Shown: positions 1 through 14,132, counted from the stretch's first letter. The stretch is DNA of 64,000 nucleotides from Enterobacter bugandensis (GCF_900324475.1 NZ_LT992502.1:4653614-4717613), one strand, 5' to 3'. Notes: a model not told the origin generated them from the letters alone. Numbers and translations are program-made.

Positions 1-94
1 TGCGGTCGCGCGCTTCCTGGTTCAGTTCTTCGCGCGTTTTGCGGCGTGCTTTTGCAGGGCGTTTCGCGCCCGCAGCGGAGGTTGGTTTTTTCAT
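1..94 (-). CDS. yihI: YihI, GTPase-activating protein for Der (5' end only)
   Basis: The first 31 codons of a gene running off the left edge. The translated start is a lysine, arginine and proline-rich basic stretch containing KARRKTREEL and EARDR, which matches the N-terminus of E. coli YihI. YihI binds the ribosome-assembly GTPase Der (EngA) and stimulates its GTPase activity, acting as a negative modulator of 50S maturation. The ATG reads from position 94 on the minus strand. The gene is divergent from engB, with csrC between them, as in E. coli. The rest of the protein is outside the window, so only the N-terminus supports the call. Confidence 0.85.
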   Translation of the reverse strand, partial: MKKPTSAAGAKRPAKARRKTREELNQEARDR

Positions 95-163
95 GATGTT
101 TTATCTTAAAGTCGTTTTCTTCAGTATAGAATTGCGGCGAAATCTAGCAGAAAGCAAGCAAAG

Positions 164-405
164 AAAAAAGGCGACAGAGCAATCTGTCGCCTTTTTTCCT
201 GACTCACAACCCTTAACGGGTCAGACGTTCCATGTTTACCAACAACACACCCTGTTTATCCTTTGGCTGATACCGTCCGTGTATGGTTCCATTTCCTGTT
301 AAAACGCCTCCAGGCGCTGGTCGTCCTGACTATCCTGCGTCTTCGCCTCCTGGCGCTCCTGACCCTAATCCTTAAGTCGATTTCCTGTTGGCTTCCTCGC
401 CTTGC
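164..405 (-). ncRNA. csrC: CsrC small RNA (CsrA-sequestering)
   Basis: Read on the minus strand, this stretch carries about fourteen GGA motifs, many in AGGA context or in small hairpin loops, and ends in a strong intrinsic terminator (stem GCGACAG/CTGTCGC at 171-190 followed by a U run). It sits between yihI and engB exactly where E. coli csrC lies, and several blocks match csrC as I remember it, notably GGTCAGGAGCGCCAGGAGGC and the terminator. CsrC titrates the RNA-binding regulator CsrA. The 5' end near 405 is estimated by alignment to the E. coli start from memory and could be a few bases off. Confidence 0.9.
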
Positions 406-633
406 CGCATACTTTACCTTGTTCCGTTAAACTAACAAGCAACTAAACGGTACAAATACGGATTTTCAGATAATTACCTGGAAATAAGATTATGATTTAA
501 AACAGTTTGCATTTTTTAACGCCTGCGAATTCTCTGAAATCTCCCATAGCAACATTAGCCGATCTCTTACAGCCGTTTGGGCATTCGCCTGCAAGCCTCG
601 TGCAATCAGAAAAGCCTTTTGCCCGCATTCGGG

Positions 634-639
634 TATAAT
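634..639 (+). promoter_or_regulatory. Probable -10 element upstream of engB
   Basis: A perfect TATAAT lies 33 bases before the engB GTG start. No convincing -35 hexamer is seen at 16-18 bases upstream, so the promoter is only tentatively assigned. The rest of 406-671 holds no gene I can recognise. Confidence 0.5.
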
Positions 640-671
640 CCCTCCAGATTACGATTTTTGGAGACGACCAC

Positions 672-1301
672 GTGACTACCTGGAACTACCAACAGACGCA
701 TTTTGTCACCAGTGCGCCCGATATTCGCCACCTGCCTTCTGATACCGGTATTGAAGTGGCATTTGCTGGCCGCTCAAATGCGGGGAAATCCAGCGCCCTG
801 AATACGCTGACCAATCAGAAGAACCTGGCGCGTACCTCAAAAACACCTGGCCGTACCCAGCTGATTAACCTCTTTGAAGTGGCTGAAGGCAAACGCCTCG
901 TAGACTTGCCGGGATACGGTTATGCGCAGGTGCCGGAAGAGATGAAGATCAAGTGGCAGCGTGCGCTGGGCGAATACCTGGAAAAACGCATGTGCCTGAA
1001 AGGTCTGGTGGTGCTGATGGATATTCGCCATCCCCTGAAAGATCTGGATCAGCAGATGATCGACTGGGCGGTGGCAAGCGATATTGCCGTGCTGGTACTG
1101 CTGACGAAAGCCGACAAGCTGGCAAGCGGCGCGCGTAAAGCGCAGGTGAATATGGTTCGCGAAGCGGTACTGGCCTTCAATGGCGATGTACAGGTTGAGC
1201 CTTTCTCTTCGCTGAAAAAACAGGGCGTGGACAAGCTGCGTCAGAAGCTCGACAGCTGGTTTAACGAGCTGGAACCCGCGACGGAAGCGGAAGAAGAGTA
1301 A
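672..1301 (+). CDS. engB: Ribosome biogenesis GTP-binding protein EngB (YihA/YsxC)
   Basis: A 209-residue small GTPase of the TRAFAC class needed for 50S ribosomal subunit assembly and normal division. The G1 P-loop GRSNAGKS is at residues 33-40, G3 DLPGYG at 78-83 and G4 TKAD at 145-148; a later SSLKKQG corresponds to the G5 region. Length and sequence match E. coli EngB (210 aa) closely, differing mainly in the acidic C-terminal tail. The start is a GTG preceded by GGAGACG as ribosome binding site. An intrinsic terminator follows directly. Its neighbours csrC and spf are both on the opposite strand, the same arrangement as E. coli. Confidence 0.97.
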   Translation: MTTWNYQQTHFVTSAPDIRHLPSDTGIEVAFAGRSNAGKSSALNTLTNQKNLARTSKTPGRTQLINLFEVAEGKRLVDLPGYGYAQVPEEMKIKWQRALGEYLEKRMCLKGLVVLMDIRHPLKDLDQQMIDWAVASDIAVLVLLTKADKLASGARKAQVNMVREAVLAFNGDVQVEPFSSLKKQGVDKLRQKLDSWFNELEPATEAEEE

Positions 1302-1305
1302 TACC

Positions 1306-1333
1306 GAGCGCGGCGATGTCCGCGCTTTTTTTT
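1306..1333 (+). terminator. Intrinsic terminator of engB
   Basis: A six-base GC stem GCGCGG/CCGCGC with a six-base loop is followed by eight T residues (1326-1333), starting a few bases after the engB stop. Confidence 0.85.
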
Positions 1334-1356
1334 GCCCGAACTTTTCTTTGCCGCAA

Positions 1357-1465
1357 TAAAAAACGCCCCAGTCATTACTGACTGGGGCGGCTAAAATATT
1401 CAGCCAAATCCGATTACGTGAAGTAAAAGGTCTGAAAGATAGAACATCTTACCTCTGTACCCTAC
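1357..1465 (-). ncRNA. spf: Spot 42 small RNA
   Basis: Read on the minus strand, the sequence begins GTAGGGTACAGAGGTAAGAT and ends with a CCCCAGTCA/TGACTGGGG terminator hairpin and a run of six U. Its length of about 109 nt and near-complete identity match E. coli Spot 42, an Hfq-dependent RNA that represses galK and many secondary carbon catabolic genes and is itself repressed by cAMP-CRP. The position just downstream of polA is conserved. The extreme 3' end may extend one or two bases further. Confidence 0.96.
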
Positions 1466-1613
1466 GTCGATAACTCTACCCCTTTTTTTGCTGTAGAAAA
1501 AGCACTTTTTGTAGTTTTTTTTCATTCTTTACATAGGGAATTCTAATGATCGTCACAAAACGCGCGTTGTTATGTTGCTAACTTACATAAAAAGCGCGTT
1601 ATTCACAGAACCT

Positions 1614-4406
1614 TTAGTGAGCCTGATCCCAGTTTTCACCACTTCCTACTTCCACCAGCAACGGCACGTCCAGCGTCATGCTGCTTTCCATCAGTTCGTG
1701 GATCTTCTTCGACACGGCGTCGAGGTCGTCCTTGTGCACTTCAAATACCAGTTCATCGTGTACCTGCATGATCATTTTCACGCGCGGCTTCTCTTTCTCC
1801 AGCCAGGCATCAACGGCGATCATTGCGCGCTTGATGATGTCCGCTGCGGTACCCTGCATCGGGGCGTTGATCGCAGCACGCTCTGCACCAGCGCGGCGCG
1901 CCGCGTTACTGGATTTGATGTCCGGGAGATAGAGACGACGGCCATCCAGGGTTTCAACGTAACCTTTCTCTTTCGCCTGCGCGCGGGTGCGTTCCATATA
2001 TTCCAGAACGCCCGGATAACGCTCGAAGTAAAGATCCATATACTTCTGCGACTCTTTGCGCGGAATGTTTAGCTGGCGTGAAAGGCCAAACGCGCTCATG
2101 CCGTAGATTAGACCGAAGTTGATCGCTTTTGCACTGCGGCGCTGTTCGTTGGTCACGTTGTCCAGCGGTAAACCAAAGACCTCCGCCGCGGTCGCCCGGT
2201 GGATGTCTTTTCCTTCCGCAAATGCCGTCAGCAGACCTTTATCGCGGGACAGGTGCGCCATAATGCGCAGTTCAATTTGCGAGTAGTCAGCCGAGACAAT
2301 CAGGTAGTCATCAGGGGCTATAAAGGCCTGACGAATGCGGCGCCCTTCCTCGTTACGCACCGGAATATTCTGCAGGTTAGGATCGGTTGACGAGAGACGC
2401 CCGGTTGCCGCTACCGCCTGATGATACGACGTGTGCACACGGCCCGTTTTCGGGTTGATCATCAGCGGAAGTTTGTCCGTGTAGGTAGACTTCAGCTTCG
2501 CGAGACCGCGGTACTGCAGAATCACTTTTGGCAGCGGGTAGTCCAGCGCCAGCTCTTCCAGCACCTCTTCAGAGGTTGAAGGCGCACCGCCAGGGGTTTT
2601 CTTCAGCGGCTTGATGCCCTGCTTTTCAAACAGAATGGTTTGCAGCTGCTTCGGTGAAGAGAGGTTAAACGGCTCGCCGGCAAGGTCATGCGCTTTCTGC
2701 TCGAGCTCGGTCAAACGCTGCGCGAGCTCGCCAGAGTGGTTTTGCAGCACCGTTGGATCGATCTTAACGCCATTGCGTTCGATACGGGACAGCACGGGCA
2801 CCAGCGGCATTTCAATATGCTGGAATACGTTCAGCGGACCTTCGTGCTTCTGCAGTTTTGGCCACATCTTCAGATGCAGTTGCAGCGTGACGTCGGCATC
2901 TTCCGCCGCGTAGCGCCCTGCTTCTTCAAGAGCAATCTGGTTAAAGGTGAGCTGATTTTTCCCTTTACCGGCAATCTCTTCAAAGGTAATGGTTTTGTGC
3001 TTGAGCCAGCGGTCAGATAAGGAATCCATATCATGGCGGCCCGCCACGCTGTCCAGAATGTAGGATTCGAGCATAGTGTCAAAGGCAATCCCGCGCAGCT
3101 CAATGCCGTAGTTCTGCAGAATGCCGCGGTCGTACTTGAGGTTTTGACCAACCTTCAGCGCCTTTTCGTCTTCCAGAATCGGCTTCAGTAGCTCGAGCGC
3201 GCGCTCGCGGGAGATCTGCTCCGGCGCATCCAGGTAGTCGTGCGCCACGGGAACGTAGGCGGCAATACCCGGCTCTGTCGCAAAGGACAATCCCACCATA
3301 TTGGCTGAGATGTTGTCGAGGCTGTCTGTTTCGGTGTCAAAGGCAAAGACCGGCGCTTTTTTCAGTTTCTCGATCCAGGCGATCAGCTGTGACTCTTCCA
3401 GAATGGTTTCGTAGTTGTCGAAGGAGAGCGCTGCGGCTTCTTCTTCCGCCTGATCTTCGGCATCAACGACAATCGTCTCTTTCGGCTTAGCAGCAGGTTT
3501 GGCCCCTTTAGCCTGCAGCCATTTACCGGCTTCCACGTCAGTGGTCCAGCGCTTGAATTCGTATTTCTTAAACAGGTTCAGCAGGTCGTCAGCGGAAGGC
3601 TGTTGCACTTCCAGCTGCTCACAGCCCAGCTCCAGTTCCACATCGGTTTTGATTGTTGCCAGCTTATAGGAGAGATAAGCCACCTCTTTGTTCTCTTCCA
3701 GCTTCCCGGCCATGGTTTTTGCGCCACGGAAGGAAAGTCCGGCGATTTTGTCTGGCTCAGCGTAGAGCGTGTCCAGACCACCCAGCCCCTGAAGCAGCGC
3801 CTGCGCGGTTTTTTCACCGACGCCAGGAACGCCAGGTATGTTATCCGAGGAGTCGCCCATCAACGCGAGGAAGTCGATAATCAGCTCTGGCGGCACGCCA
3901 TACTTAGTGACTACTTCTTCTGGCCCCAGAATGGTGTTGGTCATGGTGTTGATCAGGGTAATACCTGGAGTCACCAGCTGCGCCATATCTTTATCACCGG
4001 TGCTGATCAGCACCGGACGGCCCATTTTTTCAGCTTCACGCGCCAGCGTACCGATGACGTCGTCAGCCTCCACGCCAGAGACGGCCAGCAGCGGCAGGCC
4101 CATTGCTTTCACCATGGCGTGCAGTGGCTCAATCTGCGCACGCAGATCGTCAGGCATTGGCGGACGATGGGATTTGTAATGTTCGAACAGCTCATCGCGG
4201 AAGGTTTTGCCTTTCGCATCAAAAACGACAGCCGCATGGGTGGGCTGATACTGAAGAATCAGGCTGCGCAGCATGTTCAGCACGCCGTACATCGCGCCGG
4301 TAGGTTCCCCTGCGCTATTGGTCAGAGGAGGAAACGCATGGTACGCCCGATACAGGTAAGAAGAGCCGTCGACGAGAATAAGTGGGTTTTCTGGGATCTG
4401 AACCAT
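1614..4406 (-). CDS. polA: DNA polymerase I
   Basis: A 930-residue family A polymerase (928 in E. coli) that removes RNA primers, fills gaps in Okazaki fragments and performs repair synthesis. The N-terminal third is the 5'-3' exonuclease (flap nuclease) domain. A proofreading-type exonuclease follows, with DTETDS near residue 357, then the polymerase with the catalytic [10 protein letters not shown] near residue 705 and VHDELVF near 884. The reading frame stays open 14 codons upstream, but I chose the ATG giving [10 protein letters not shown], which matches the E. coli N-terminus. Two DnaA-box-like sites lie upstream. Spot 42 follows downstream. Confidence 0.98.
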   Translation of the reverse strand: MVQIPENPLILVDGSSYLYRAYHAFPPLTNSAGEPTGAMYGVLNMLRSLILQYQPTHAAVVFDAKGKTFRDELFEHYKSHRPPMPDDLRAQIEPLHAMVKAMGLPLLAVSGVEADDVIGTLAREAEKMGRPVLISTGDKDMAQLVTPGITLINTMTNTILGPEEVVTKYGVPPELIIDFLALMGDSSDNIPGVPGVGEKTAQALLQGLGGLDTLYAEPDKIAGLSFRGAKTMAGKLEENKEVAYLSYKLATIKTDVELELGCEQLEVQQPSADDLLNLFKKYEFKRWTTDVEAGKWLQAKGAKPAAKPKETIVVDAEDQAEEEAAALSFDNYETILEESQLIAWIEKLKKAPVFAFDTETDSLDNISANMVGLSFATEPGIAAYVPVAHDYLDAPEQISRERALELLKPILEDEKALKVGQNLKYDRGILQNYGIELRGIAFDTMLESYILDSVAGRHDMDSLSDRWLKHKTITFEEIAGKGKNQLTFNQIALEEAGRYAAEDADVTLQLHLKMWPKLQKHEGPLNVFQHIEMPLVPVLSRIERNGVKIDPTVLQNHSGELAQRLTELEQKAHDLAGEPFNLSSPKQLQTILFEKQGIKPLKKTPGGAPSTSEEVLEELALDYPLPKVILQYRGLAKLKSTYTDKLPLMINPKTGRVHTSYHQAVAATGRLSSTDPNLQNIPVRNEEGRRIRQAFIAPDDYLIVSADYSQIELRIMAHLSRDKGLLTAFAEGKDIHRATAAEVFGLPLDNVTNEQRRSAKAINFGLIYGMSAFGLSRQLNIPRKESQKYMDLYFERYPGVLEYMERTRAQAKEKGYVETLDGRRLYLPDIKSSNAARRAGAERAAINAPMQGTAADIIKRAMIAVDAWLEKEKPRVKMIMQVHDELVFEVHKDDLDAVSKKIHELMESSMTLDVPLLVEVGSGENWDQAH

Positions 4407-4529
4407 AATGTCCGTGCCTTTAATCAATTTATGCGTAAAGGATGCCACAGAAGGATGAAAACATCAGTTATTCAGGTTCGATACAGAAAAAGATTTTGCG
4501 ATCGTGAGGATCGCTCGCAAAATTCAAAC

Positions 4530-4538
4530 TGTGGATAA
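4530..4538 (-). promoter_or_regulatory. DnaA box upstream of polA
   Basis: TGTGGATAA is the exact reverse complement of the high-affinity DnaA box TTATCCACA. It sits about 125 bases upstream of the polA start. DnaA control of polA has been reported in E. coli. An 8-bp inverted repeat, TTTTGCGA (4494-4501) and TCGCAAAA (4515-4522), lies between it and polA. Confidence 0.6.
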
Positions 4539-4671
4539 GTTTGTGAATATTTTCACTTCAAATGAAAAACAGATACAAAAAGCAGGCACGCGCTGATAAT
4601 AAATTATTATATATCATAATGTTAACAACTAACACTGCATGAAAATAGCCTGCTGATGGCAATTTAGTCTA

Positions 4672-4680
4672 TGTGGATAT
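4672..4680 (-). promoter_or_regulatory. Second DnaA-box-like site upstream of polA
   Basis: TGTGGATAT differs from the strong box at one position. It is about 266 bases upstream of polA and 167 bases upstream of yihG. The surrounding 440-base gap between polA and yihG is AT-rich and otherwise shows no gene. Confidence 0.35.
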
Positions 4681-4846
4681 AAGTCCTGATTAGCGCACAA
4701 TAATAGAGAAATCTTCTGCTTCAGGGGAAAAGCCGTCTATTGACGATATGAAAGCGCCATAATTTTGTCACTTTTCTGATAAAATCAGCCCCCAGCGCCG
4801 TATCATCGGCCGGTCCATTAAAGCTAACCACCTGAAAAAGCTCATC

Positions 4847-5755
4847 ATGTCGAGATTGCTCGCTGCAATAACATTACCGCTAAGCATCATTTTAACTATT
4901 CTGGTGACGATTGCGTGTTCTGTGCCAATCATTATCGCCGGGGTCGTTAAACTGCTGCTGCCTGTGCCTGCGGTGTGGCGATCCGTCTCTGCGTTTTGTA
5001 ATTTCATGATGTATTGCTGGTGTGAAGGGCTAGCGATCCTGCTGTGCCTGAATCCGCATCTGAAGTGGGATGTCGAAGGGCTGGAGAGCCTCAACAAAAA
5101 GAACTGGTACCTGCTGATTTGCAATCATCACAGCTGGGCGGACATCGTGGTGTTATGCGTGCTTTTTCGCAAACATATCCCGATGAACAAGTACTTCCTC
5201 AAGCAGCAGCTCGCCTGGGTGCCCTTTATCGGGCTGGCCTGCTGGGCGCTTGATATGCCGTTTATGAAACGCTATTCGCGCAGCTATCTGATTCGTCATC
5301 CGGAGCGTCGCGGTAAGGATGTGGAGACCACGCGCCGCTCCTGTGAAAAGTTTCGCGCACATCCAACGACCATCGTGAACTTTGTTGAAGGCTCACGGTT
5401 TACGGAAGATAAACGTCAACAAACACGCTCCCCTTATCAGAACCTGCTTCCGCCAAAGGCGGCGGGTATTGCGATGGCACTTAACGTGCTGGGTGCACAG
5501 TTCGATAAACTTCTGAACGTTACGCTCTGCTATCCGGAAAATGACAGGACGCCATTCTTCGATATGCTCAGCGGCAAGCTGACGCGGATTGTTGTTCGGG
5601 TGAATTTAGTGCCGATCGATACCGGGCTGCACGGTGACTACGTTAACGATAAGAATTTCAAACGTGGTTTCCAGCAGTGGCTTAATACGCTCTGGAAAGA
5701 GAAAGACGAACAGATAGACAGCATTAAATCTTCATACAAAAACGCCGGTCAGTGA
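4847..5755 (+). CDS. yihG: Probable acyltransferase YihG
   Basis: A 302-residue inner membrane protein of the PlsC-type (1-acylglycerol-3-phosphate acyltransferase) superfamily. One or two hydrophobic segments occupy the first 60 residues. The catalytic HX4D motif follows as HHSWAD in NHHSWADIV, and the substrate-binding block VEGSRF comes later. It aligns along its length with E. coli YihG (310 aa), whose natural acyl substrate is not firmly established. The last codons form half of the terminator hairpin shared with dsbA. In E. coli yihF lies between yihG and dsbA; here it is missing. Confidence 0.93.
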   Translation: MSRLLAAITLPLSIILTILVTIACSVPIIIAGVVKLLLPVPAVWRSVSAFCNFMMYCWCEGLAILLCLNPHLKWDVEGLESLNKKNWYLLICNHHSWADIVVLCVLFRKHIPMNKYFLKQQLAWVPFIGLACWALDMPFMKRYSRSYLIRHPERRGKDVETTRRSCEKFRAHPTTIVNFVEGSRFTEDKRQQTRSPYQNLLPPKAAGIAMALNVLGAQFDKLLNVTLCYPENDRTPFFDMLSGKLTRIVVRVNLVPIDTGLHGDYVNDKNFKRGFQQWLNTLWKEKDEQIDSIKSSYKNAGQ

Positions 5756-5766
5756 CCGGCGTTTTC
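5741..5766. terminator. Bidirectional terminator between yihG and dsbA
   Basis: A perfect palindromic stem AACGCCGGTC/GACCGGCGTT is flanked by A and T runs. It overlaps the last four codons and stop of yihG and serves the convergent dsbA end 13 bases further on. Confidence 0.85.
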
Positions 5767-5778
5767 ATATCAACGAAA

Positions 5779-6402
5779 TTACTTCTTCTCAACCAGGTAT
5801 TTCACGGTGTCAGCATACTGCTGTACGAAAATATCCATGCTGCTGGTGTCCATGCCCTGCATGTTCAGCTGATATTTGCCGTTAACAAACATCGCCGGAA
5901 CGCCCTGAAGCTGCAGATCAGCGGCCGCTTTTTCCTGCTGAGCAACCAGAGATTTCACTACAAAGCTGTTCCACGCGGCGTCGTACTCTTCACCTTTCAC
6001 ACCGGCATCAACGAACACTTTGCGGATATCCGCAGTGGTCTGAACGGTCTGGGTTTTCTGTACGGCTTCGAACATTGGAGCAGTGATTTTATCTTCCACG
6101 CCCAGCGCCATCGCAACCGCCCACGCCTGAGTCAGGTCTTTACCCAACGGGCCCAGGAACTCAACGTGGTACTTGGTCATTTTGGTGCCTTCCGGCAGCT
6201 TCTTCTTCACGTTGTCAGAAACATGCAGCACCTCTTCGAATTGATAGCAGTGCGGGCAATAGAATGAGAAGAACTCCAGAACCTGTGGCTCGCCAGCAAC
6301 CGGCTTTTCCAGCGTGATAAACTGTTTACCGTCGGTAAACTGCGCAGCAGAAGCGCTAAATGCCAGAATCATACCTGCCAGCGCCAGCCAAATTTTTTTC
6401 AT
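5779..6402 (-). CDS. dsbA: Thiol:disulfide interchange protein DsbA
   Basis: The periplasmic oxidant that introduces disulfide bonds into exported proteins and is re-oxidised by DsbB. The product has 207 residues, with a signal peptide of about 19 residues ending SASA. It has a thioredoxin fold with the CPHC active site (Cys49 and Cys52 of the precursor) and the cis-proline loop at GVPAMF. I chose the ATG giving [10 protein letters not shown], as in E. coli; an in-frame upstream ATG would add a non-signal-like tail. It lies 27 bases downstream of srkA, consistent with the srkA-dsbA operon plus a dsbA promoter inside srkA. Confidence 0.98.
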   Translation of the reverse strand: MKKIWLALAGMILAFSASAAQFTDGKQFITLEKPVAGEPQVLEFFSFYCPHCYQFEEVLHVSDNVKKKLPEGTKMTKYHVEFLGPLGKDLTQAWAVAMALGVEDKITAPMFEAVQKTQTVQTTADIRKVFVDAGVKGEEYDAAWNSFVVKSLVAQQEKAAADLQLQGVPAMFVNGKYQLNMQGMDTSSMDIFVQQYADTVKYLVEKK

Positions 6403-6429
6403 GATTAACTCTCTCCTGGGTGTGTCCAA

Positions 6430-7416
6430 TTAATACATCGGCGTTAATTGCAGAGGGGGTTCCTGAAGAACCTTAACCTGCTGAGTGAATGTAGATATCT
6501 GGCTGCGCCAGTAATCTTCTCCGGTAAGCCACGGGAAATTACGAGGAAATGCGGGGTCGTCCCAACGCCTGATTAACCATGCGAGATAATAAACAAAACG
6601 CATCGCACGTAAAGGCTCAATCAGGGCAATTTCGTCTGAATTAAACGGGCTAAATTCTTCATAGGCTTCAATAATCGTTTCAAGCTGCATGCGCTGCTCG
6701 GCTTTGTCGCCATTGAGCAGCATCCACAGATCCTGAACCGCTGGTCCCATGCGCGCATCGTCGAGATCGACAAACAGTGGACCATCGCGCCAGAGAATAT
6801 TTCCGGCGTGACAATCGCCATGCAGGCGCAGAACGGAAATATCATCACGCCAGCAGGTTTTCACCGCAGCAATAAGCTTATCGGTGGCGTTGAGGAAATC
6901 ATCCTTTAACGCAGCGGGGATCAGCGCAGACGTTTCGAATATCTGACGTGGTTCGGTGAGATATTCATGAATCCCGATCGTTGGTCGGACAGTGAACTCT
7001 GTTTTACGTCCCGTCTGATGAATGCGTCCCAGATAGCGAGCAACCCACTCCATCTGATCGATATTATCCGCTTCAAACTGGCGGCCACCCAGACTGGGGA
7101 ATACGGCGTAGTAAAACCCTTCATGCGTGAGCAGCGTTTGGTTATTGAACTTTATCGGCGCGGCAACGGGAACGTCATCAACCAGCAGATCGTGAGCAAA
7201 CTGGTGCTCCTCCTGAATTTGCTGTGCAGACCAACGTTCAGGGCGATAGAACTTTACGACGAAGCGCTGACGATCCTCGTCCTGAAATTGATAGACGCGG
7301 TTTTCGTAGCTGTTTAACGGAGTTAGCCCGGAATCCACACGAATACCCTGTTCAAACAGGGCATCCATAATGGTATCCGGGTGTAGTGTCTGGAAAGTAA
7401 AAGCCTGGTCGTTCAT
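6430..7416 (-). CDS. srkA: Stress response kinase A (YihE)
   Basis: A 328-residue protein, the same length as E. coli SrkA, of the aminoglycoside/choline-kinase-like (APH) fold. The catalytic loop HGDCHAGN is at residues 199-206, followed by the metal-binding VDLDDA at 216-221. SrkA is a Ser/Thr kinase that counteracts stress-induced death, including MazEF-linked killing; the gene is Cpx-responsive in E. coli. It directly precedes dsbA, so both envelope-stress-linked genes are probably cotranscribed. The start matches the E. coli N-terminus (NDQAFTFQTLHPDTIMDAL). Confidence 0.97.
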   Translation of the reverse strand: MNDQAFTFQTLHPDTIMDALFEQGIRVDSGLTPLNSYENRVYQFQDEDRQRFVVKFYRPERWSAQQIQEEHQFAHDLLVDDVPVAAPIKFNNQTLLTHEGFYYAVFPSLGGRQFEADNIDQMEWVARYLGRIHQTGRKTEFTVRPTIGIHEYLTEPRQIFETSALIPAALKDDFLNATDKLIAAVKTCWRDDISVLRLHGDCHAGNILWRDGPLFVDLDDARMGPAVQDLWMLLNGDKAEQRMQLETIIEAYEEFSPFNSDEIALIEPLRAMRFVYYLAWLIRRWDDPAFPRNFPWLTGEDYWRSQISTFTQQVKVLQEPPLQLTPMY

Positions 7417-7491
7417 CCGATCATCCGGAAATTATACGAATGATTCAGGATATCATCTTGTAGCGATTTCGGTGGCTCCGCTTACAAGCTT

Positions 7492-7761
7492 TTACTCTTT
7501 AATTACGCCTCGGGCGCGCAGCAATGCAGTTTTAAAATCTTCCTCATAATCCTTCTGAATACCAGGAATAACAGCATCTTTGGCTGAGTCGCGCATTTTG
7601 AGGTGGTAGATCAGGATGTCGTCAGAAAGGTCTGCCAGATCGCCGTCAAAACCTGACTCTTTTGCCAGTTTCTGTAAGAATTGCATCAGATTCAGCTCTG
7701 GCTCTTTTTGCCAGGCCGGCTGGAGGAGTTCAATGACTTCATTCAGACGTTTACATTTCAT
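7492..7761 (-). CDS. yihD: YihD, DUF1040 family protein of unknown function
   Basis: An 89-residue acidic protein almost identical to E. coli YihD across its whole length ([13 protein letters not shown] at the start, RARGVIKE at the end). No catalytic motif, signal peptide or membrane segment is visible. A good ribosome binding site, AGGAG, precedes the ATG. It may be read through into srkA, since both are on the same strand with a 75-base gap. Function is not established, so only family membership is certain. Confidence 0.95.
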   Translation of the reverse strand: MKCKRLNEVIELLQPAWQKEPELNLMQFLQKLAKESGFDGDLADLSDDILIYHLKMRDSAKDAVIPGIQKDYEEDFKTALLRARGVIKE

Positions 7762-7829
7762 GGTGGTGCTCCTTTCATTTAGAGTGACACGTTAGCAGGG
7801 TCAATCCCACAATAAAAGAGGCGATATTC

Positions 7830-8414
7830 GTGAATCTTAGCCTGGAAATCACTGGGGTCGTTCTGGCAGGCGGCAGAGCTACACGTATGGGCGGGGAAGA
7901 TAAGGGACTACAGCTCCTGAAAGGCAAGCCCTTATGGCAGCATGTCGCTGATACGCTTGTCGATCAGGTATCGGCAATGGCGCTGAGCGCAAATCGCCAT
8001 ATCGATATTTACCAGCGCAGCGGGTTTCCCGTTTATCAGGATAATCTTGCTGATTTTCCGGGGCCGCTGGCCGGCATGCTTTCGGTGATGCAGCAGTCGC
8101 AGGGAGAGTGGTTTATCTTTTGTTCGTGTGATACGCCATTTATACCCACCTGCCTGGTGGAACGGATGGTGCAACAGCGAGGTGATTCACCTGTGGTCTG
8201 GGTGCATGACGGCGAGCGCGACCACCCAACTATCGCGCTCATTAACCGATCCTTGATTCCTGCTATGAGCGACTATCTGGCTTCCGGAGAACGAAGAGTG
8301 ATGGTGTTTATGCGTAAGGTCGGCGGACATGCTGTTGATTTTAGCGACATGAAAACATCGTTCGTGAATGTGAACACATTAGAAGATTTACAGGCCATGC
8401 AGGAGAAGAGATGA
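7830..8414 (+). CDS. mobA: Molybdenum cofactor guanylyltransferase MobA
   Basis: Links GMP from GTP to molybdenum-molybdopterin, giving the bis-MGD cofactor used by DMSO-reductase-family enzymes. The product has 194 residues, the E. coli length. The nucleotidyltransferase signature [11 protein letters not shown] begins at residue 12, with a metal-binding CDTP near residue 100. The gene starts with GTG behind AAAAGAGG. Its last four bases overlap the mobB start (ATGA), implying translational coupling. Confidence 0.97.
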   Translation: MNLSLEITGVVLAGGRATRMGGEDKGLQLLKGKPLWQHVADTLVDQVSAMALSANRHIDIYQRSGFPVYQDNLADFPGPLAGMLSVMQQSQGEWFIFCSCDTPFIPTCLVERMVQQRGDSPVVWVHDGERDHPTIALINRSLIPAMSDYLASGERRVMVFMRKVGGHAVDFSDMKTSFVNVNTLEDLQAMQEKR

Positions 8415-8914
8415 ACTCTGTTTTAGCCATTTCAGCCTGGAGTGGGACAGGAAAAACCACGTTGCTGAAAAAACTGATACCCGCTCTGTGCGCCCGCGGT
8501 ATTCGTCCAGGCTTGATTAAGCATACTCACCATAATATGGATGTCGATAAGCCGGGTAAAGATAGCTATGAGCTGCGCAAAGCGGGTGCCGCGCAGACAA
8601 TGGTAGCAAGCAACCAGCGTTGGGCATTGATGACAGAAACGCCGGATGAGGCACCGCTGGATCTCGCGTATCTGGTGAGCCGGATGGATCACTCCACGCT
8701 GGATCTGGTGCTGGTTGAGGGATTTAAGCATGAGGCCGTGCCTAAGATCCTGCTGTTCAGAAGTGATGCCGGGCATGACATCAGCGAGTTAACGCTGGAT
8801 GAGCATGTGATTGCGGTGGCCAGCGATGTTGCTCTCGATATTGAGGTTCCGGTGCTGGATTTAAATGATGAGGATGGGATTGCTGAGTTTATTGTGAAGT
8901 GGTGTGCGGTCTGA
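8411..8914 (+). CDS. mobB: Molybdopterin-guanine dinucleotide biosynthesis adapter MobB
   Basis: A 167-residue P-loop GTP-binding protein that interacts with MobA and enhances, but is not required for, MGD synthesis. Walker A WSGTGKTT is at residues 10-17, followed by [16 protein letters not shown], typical of the family. It is slightly shorter at the C-terminus than E. coli MobB. It overlaps mobA by four bases and ends 95 bases from the 5S rRNA gene, the same neighbour relation as rrnA-mobB in E. coli. Confidence 0.96.
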   Translation: MNSVLAISAWSGTGKTTLLKKLIPALCARGIRPGLIKHTHHNMDVDKPGKDSYELRKAGAAQTMVASNQRWALMTETPDEAPLDLAYLVSRMDHSTLDLVLVEGFKHEAVPKILLFRSDAGHDISELTLDEHVIAVASDVALDIEVPVLDLNDEDGIAEFIVKWCAV

Positions 8915-8916
8915 CT

Positions 8917-8949
8917 TGCCGGGTGGCGGCTTCGCCTTACCCGGCCTAC
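8917..8949. repeat. REP-like palindromic element after mobB
   Basis: An imperfect palindrome, GCCGGGTGGCGG...CCTTACCCGGC followed by CTAC, of the enterobacterial REP type. It lies between the mobB stop and the rRNA operon terminator. Related elements occur at 32079, 41811, 50570 and 54061. Confidence 0.75.
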
Positions 8950-8969
8950 ATTTTTCGGTATATAAACGC

Positions 8970-8995
8970 AAAAAGGCCATCCTTTCGGATGGCCT
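8970..8995 (-). terminator. rRNA operon terminator
   Basis: On the minus strand a nine-base stem AGGCCATCC/GGATGGCCT with a CTTT/AAAG loop is followed by a short T run. It sits 13 bases beyond the 5S gene and resembles E. coli rrn T1 terminators. Confidence 0.85.
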
Positions 8996-9008
8996 CTTCA
9001 CTTAATTG

Positions 9009-9128
9009 ATGCCTGGCAGTTCCCTACTCTCACATGGGGAGACCCCACACTACCATCGGCGCTACGGCGTTTCACTTCTGAGTTCGGCATGGGGTCAGGT
9101 GGGACCACCGCGCTAAAGCCGCCAGGCA
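9009..9128 (-). rRNA. rrf: 5S ribosomal RNA
   Basis: A 120-base gene whose minus-strand sequence starts TGCCTGGCGGCTTTAGCGCG and ends CTGCCAGGCAT, the paired termini of enterobacterial 5S rRNA. Internal loops match E. coli apart from a few bases. No tRNA gene follows it, unlike E. coli rrnC (which has aspT and trpT) and like rrnA. Confidence 0.98.
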
Positions 9129-9193
9129 AATTCTGTTAATCTGTATCAGGCTGAAAATCGTCTCTCTCACCGCCAAAACAGCTTCGGCGTTGT

Positions 9194-12095
<2,902 letters not shown>

Positions 12096-12205
12096 TCACA
12101 ACCCGAAGATGTTTCTTTCGATTCATCATCGACTTGCGAAAATTTGAGAGACTCGAACACACCTTAAAGATGTGTCGTTTCAATTTTCAGCTTGATCCAG
12201 ATTTT

Positions 12206-12214
12206 TAAAGAGCA
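12206..12214 (-). promoter_or_regulatory. Spacer BoxA antitermination element
   Basis: The minus strand reads TGCTCTTTA between tRNA-Glu and 23S, the Nus-factor boxA of rRNA operons. The same motif occurs in the 16S leader at 14124-14132. Confidence 0.85.
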
Positions 12215-12287
12215 AATATCTCAAACATGACTCGCAAGTCAGTTTTGAGATATGACGGCAGGTGACTTTCACTCACGAACCAGCAAG

Positions 12288-12363
12288 TGGCGTCCCCTAG
12301 GGGATTCGAACCCCTGTTACCGCCGTGAAAGGGCGGTGTCCTGGGCCTCTAGACGAAGGGGAC
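12288..12363 (-). tRNA. gltU: tRNA-Glu (anticodon TTC)
   Basis: A 76-base tRNA in the 16S-23S spacer, starting GTCCCCTTCG and ending GGGGACGCCA with encoded CCA. The anticodon loop CCTTTCACG gives anticodon TTC. In E. coli this spacer type belongs to rrnB, C, E and G; rrnA, D and H carry tRNA-Ile plus tRNA-Ala instead. The symbol follows the E. coli rrnC copy. Confidence 0.98.
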
Positions 12364-12448
12364 ACTGAAGTCTCAATCGCAAGACGCCTTGCTGTTTACT
12401 TTTCATCAGACAATCTGTGTGGACACTACAAAGGCAGGTTCTTTAAGG

Positions 12449-13988
<1,540 letters not shown>

Positions 13989-14123
13989 AAGTTTGATGCT
14001 CGTGAATTAAACTTCGTAATGAATTACGTATGTTCACTCAGAGACTTGGTATTCATTTTTCGTCCGAGGACGTTAAGAATCCATGTCACTTTGAGTGCCC
14101 ACACAGATTGTCTGATAAATTTT

Positions 14124-14132
14124 TAAAGAGCA
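14124..14132 (-). promoter_or_regulatory. Leader BoxA antitermination element
   Basis: The minus strand reads TGCTCTTTA in the 16S leader between promoter P2 and the mature 16S 5' end. It is the standard nut-like boxA for NusB/NusE-dependent rRNA antitermination. Confidence 0.85.

Noticed and set aside
39..302. An 87-codon plus-strand frame across yihI and csrC
   Set aside because: It crosses the yihI start and the csrC RNA on the opposite strand; it is a shadow.
1559..1600. AACGCGC/GCGCGTT inverted repeat after polA as a polA terminator
   Set aside because: The loop is 28 bases and no clear U run follows on the polA strand, so I did not list it as a feature.
3603..4538. A 311-codon open frame antisense to the 5' part of polA
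   Set aside because: It lies almost wholly inside the conserved polA reading frame and resembles no protein family I know.
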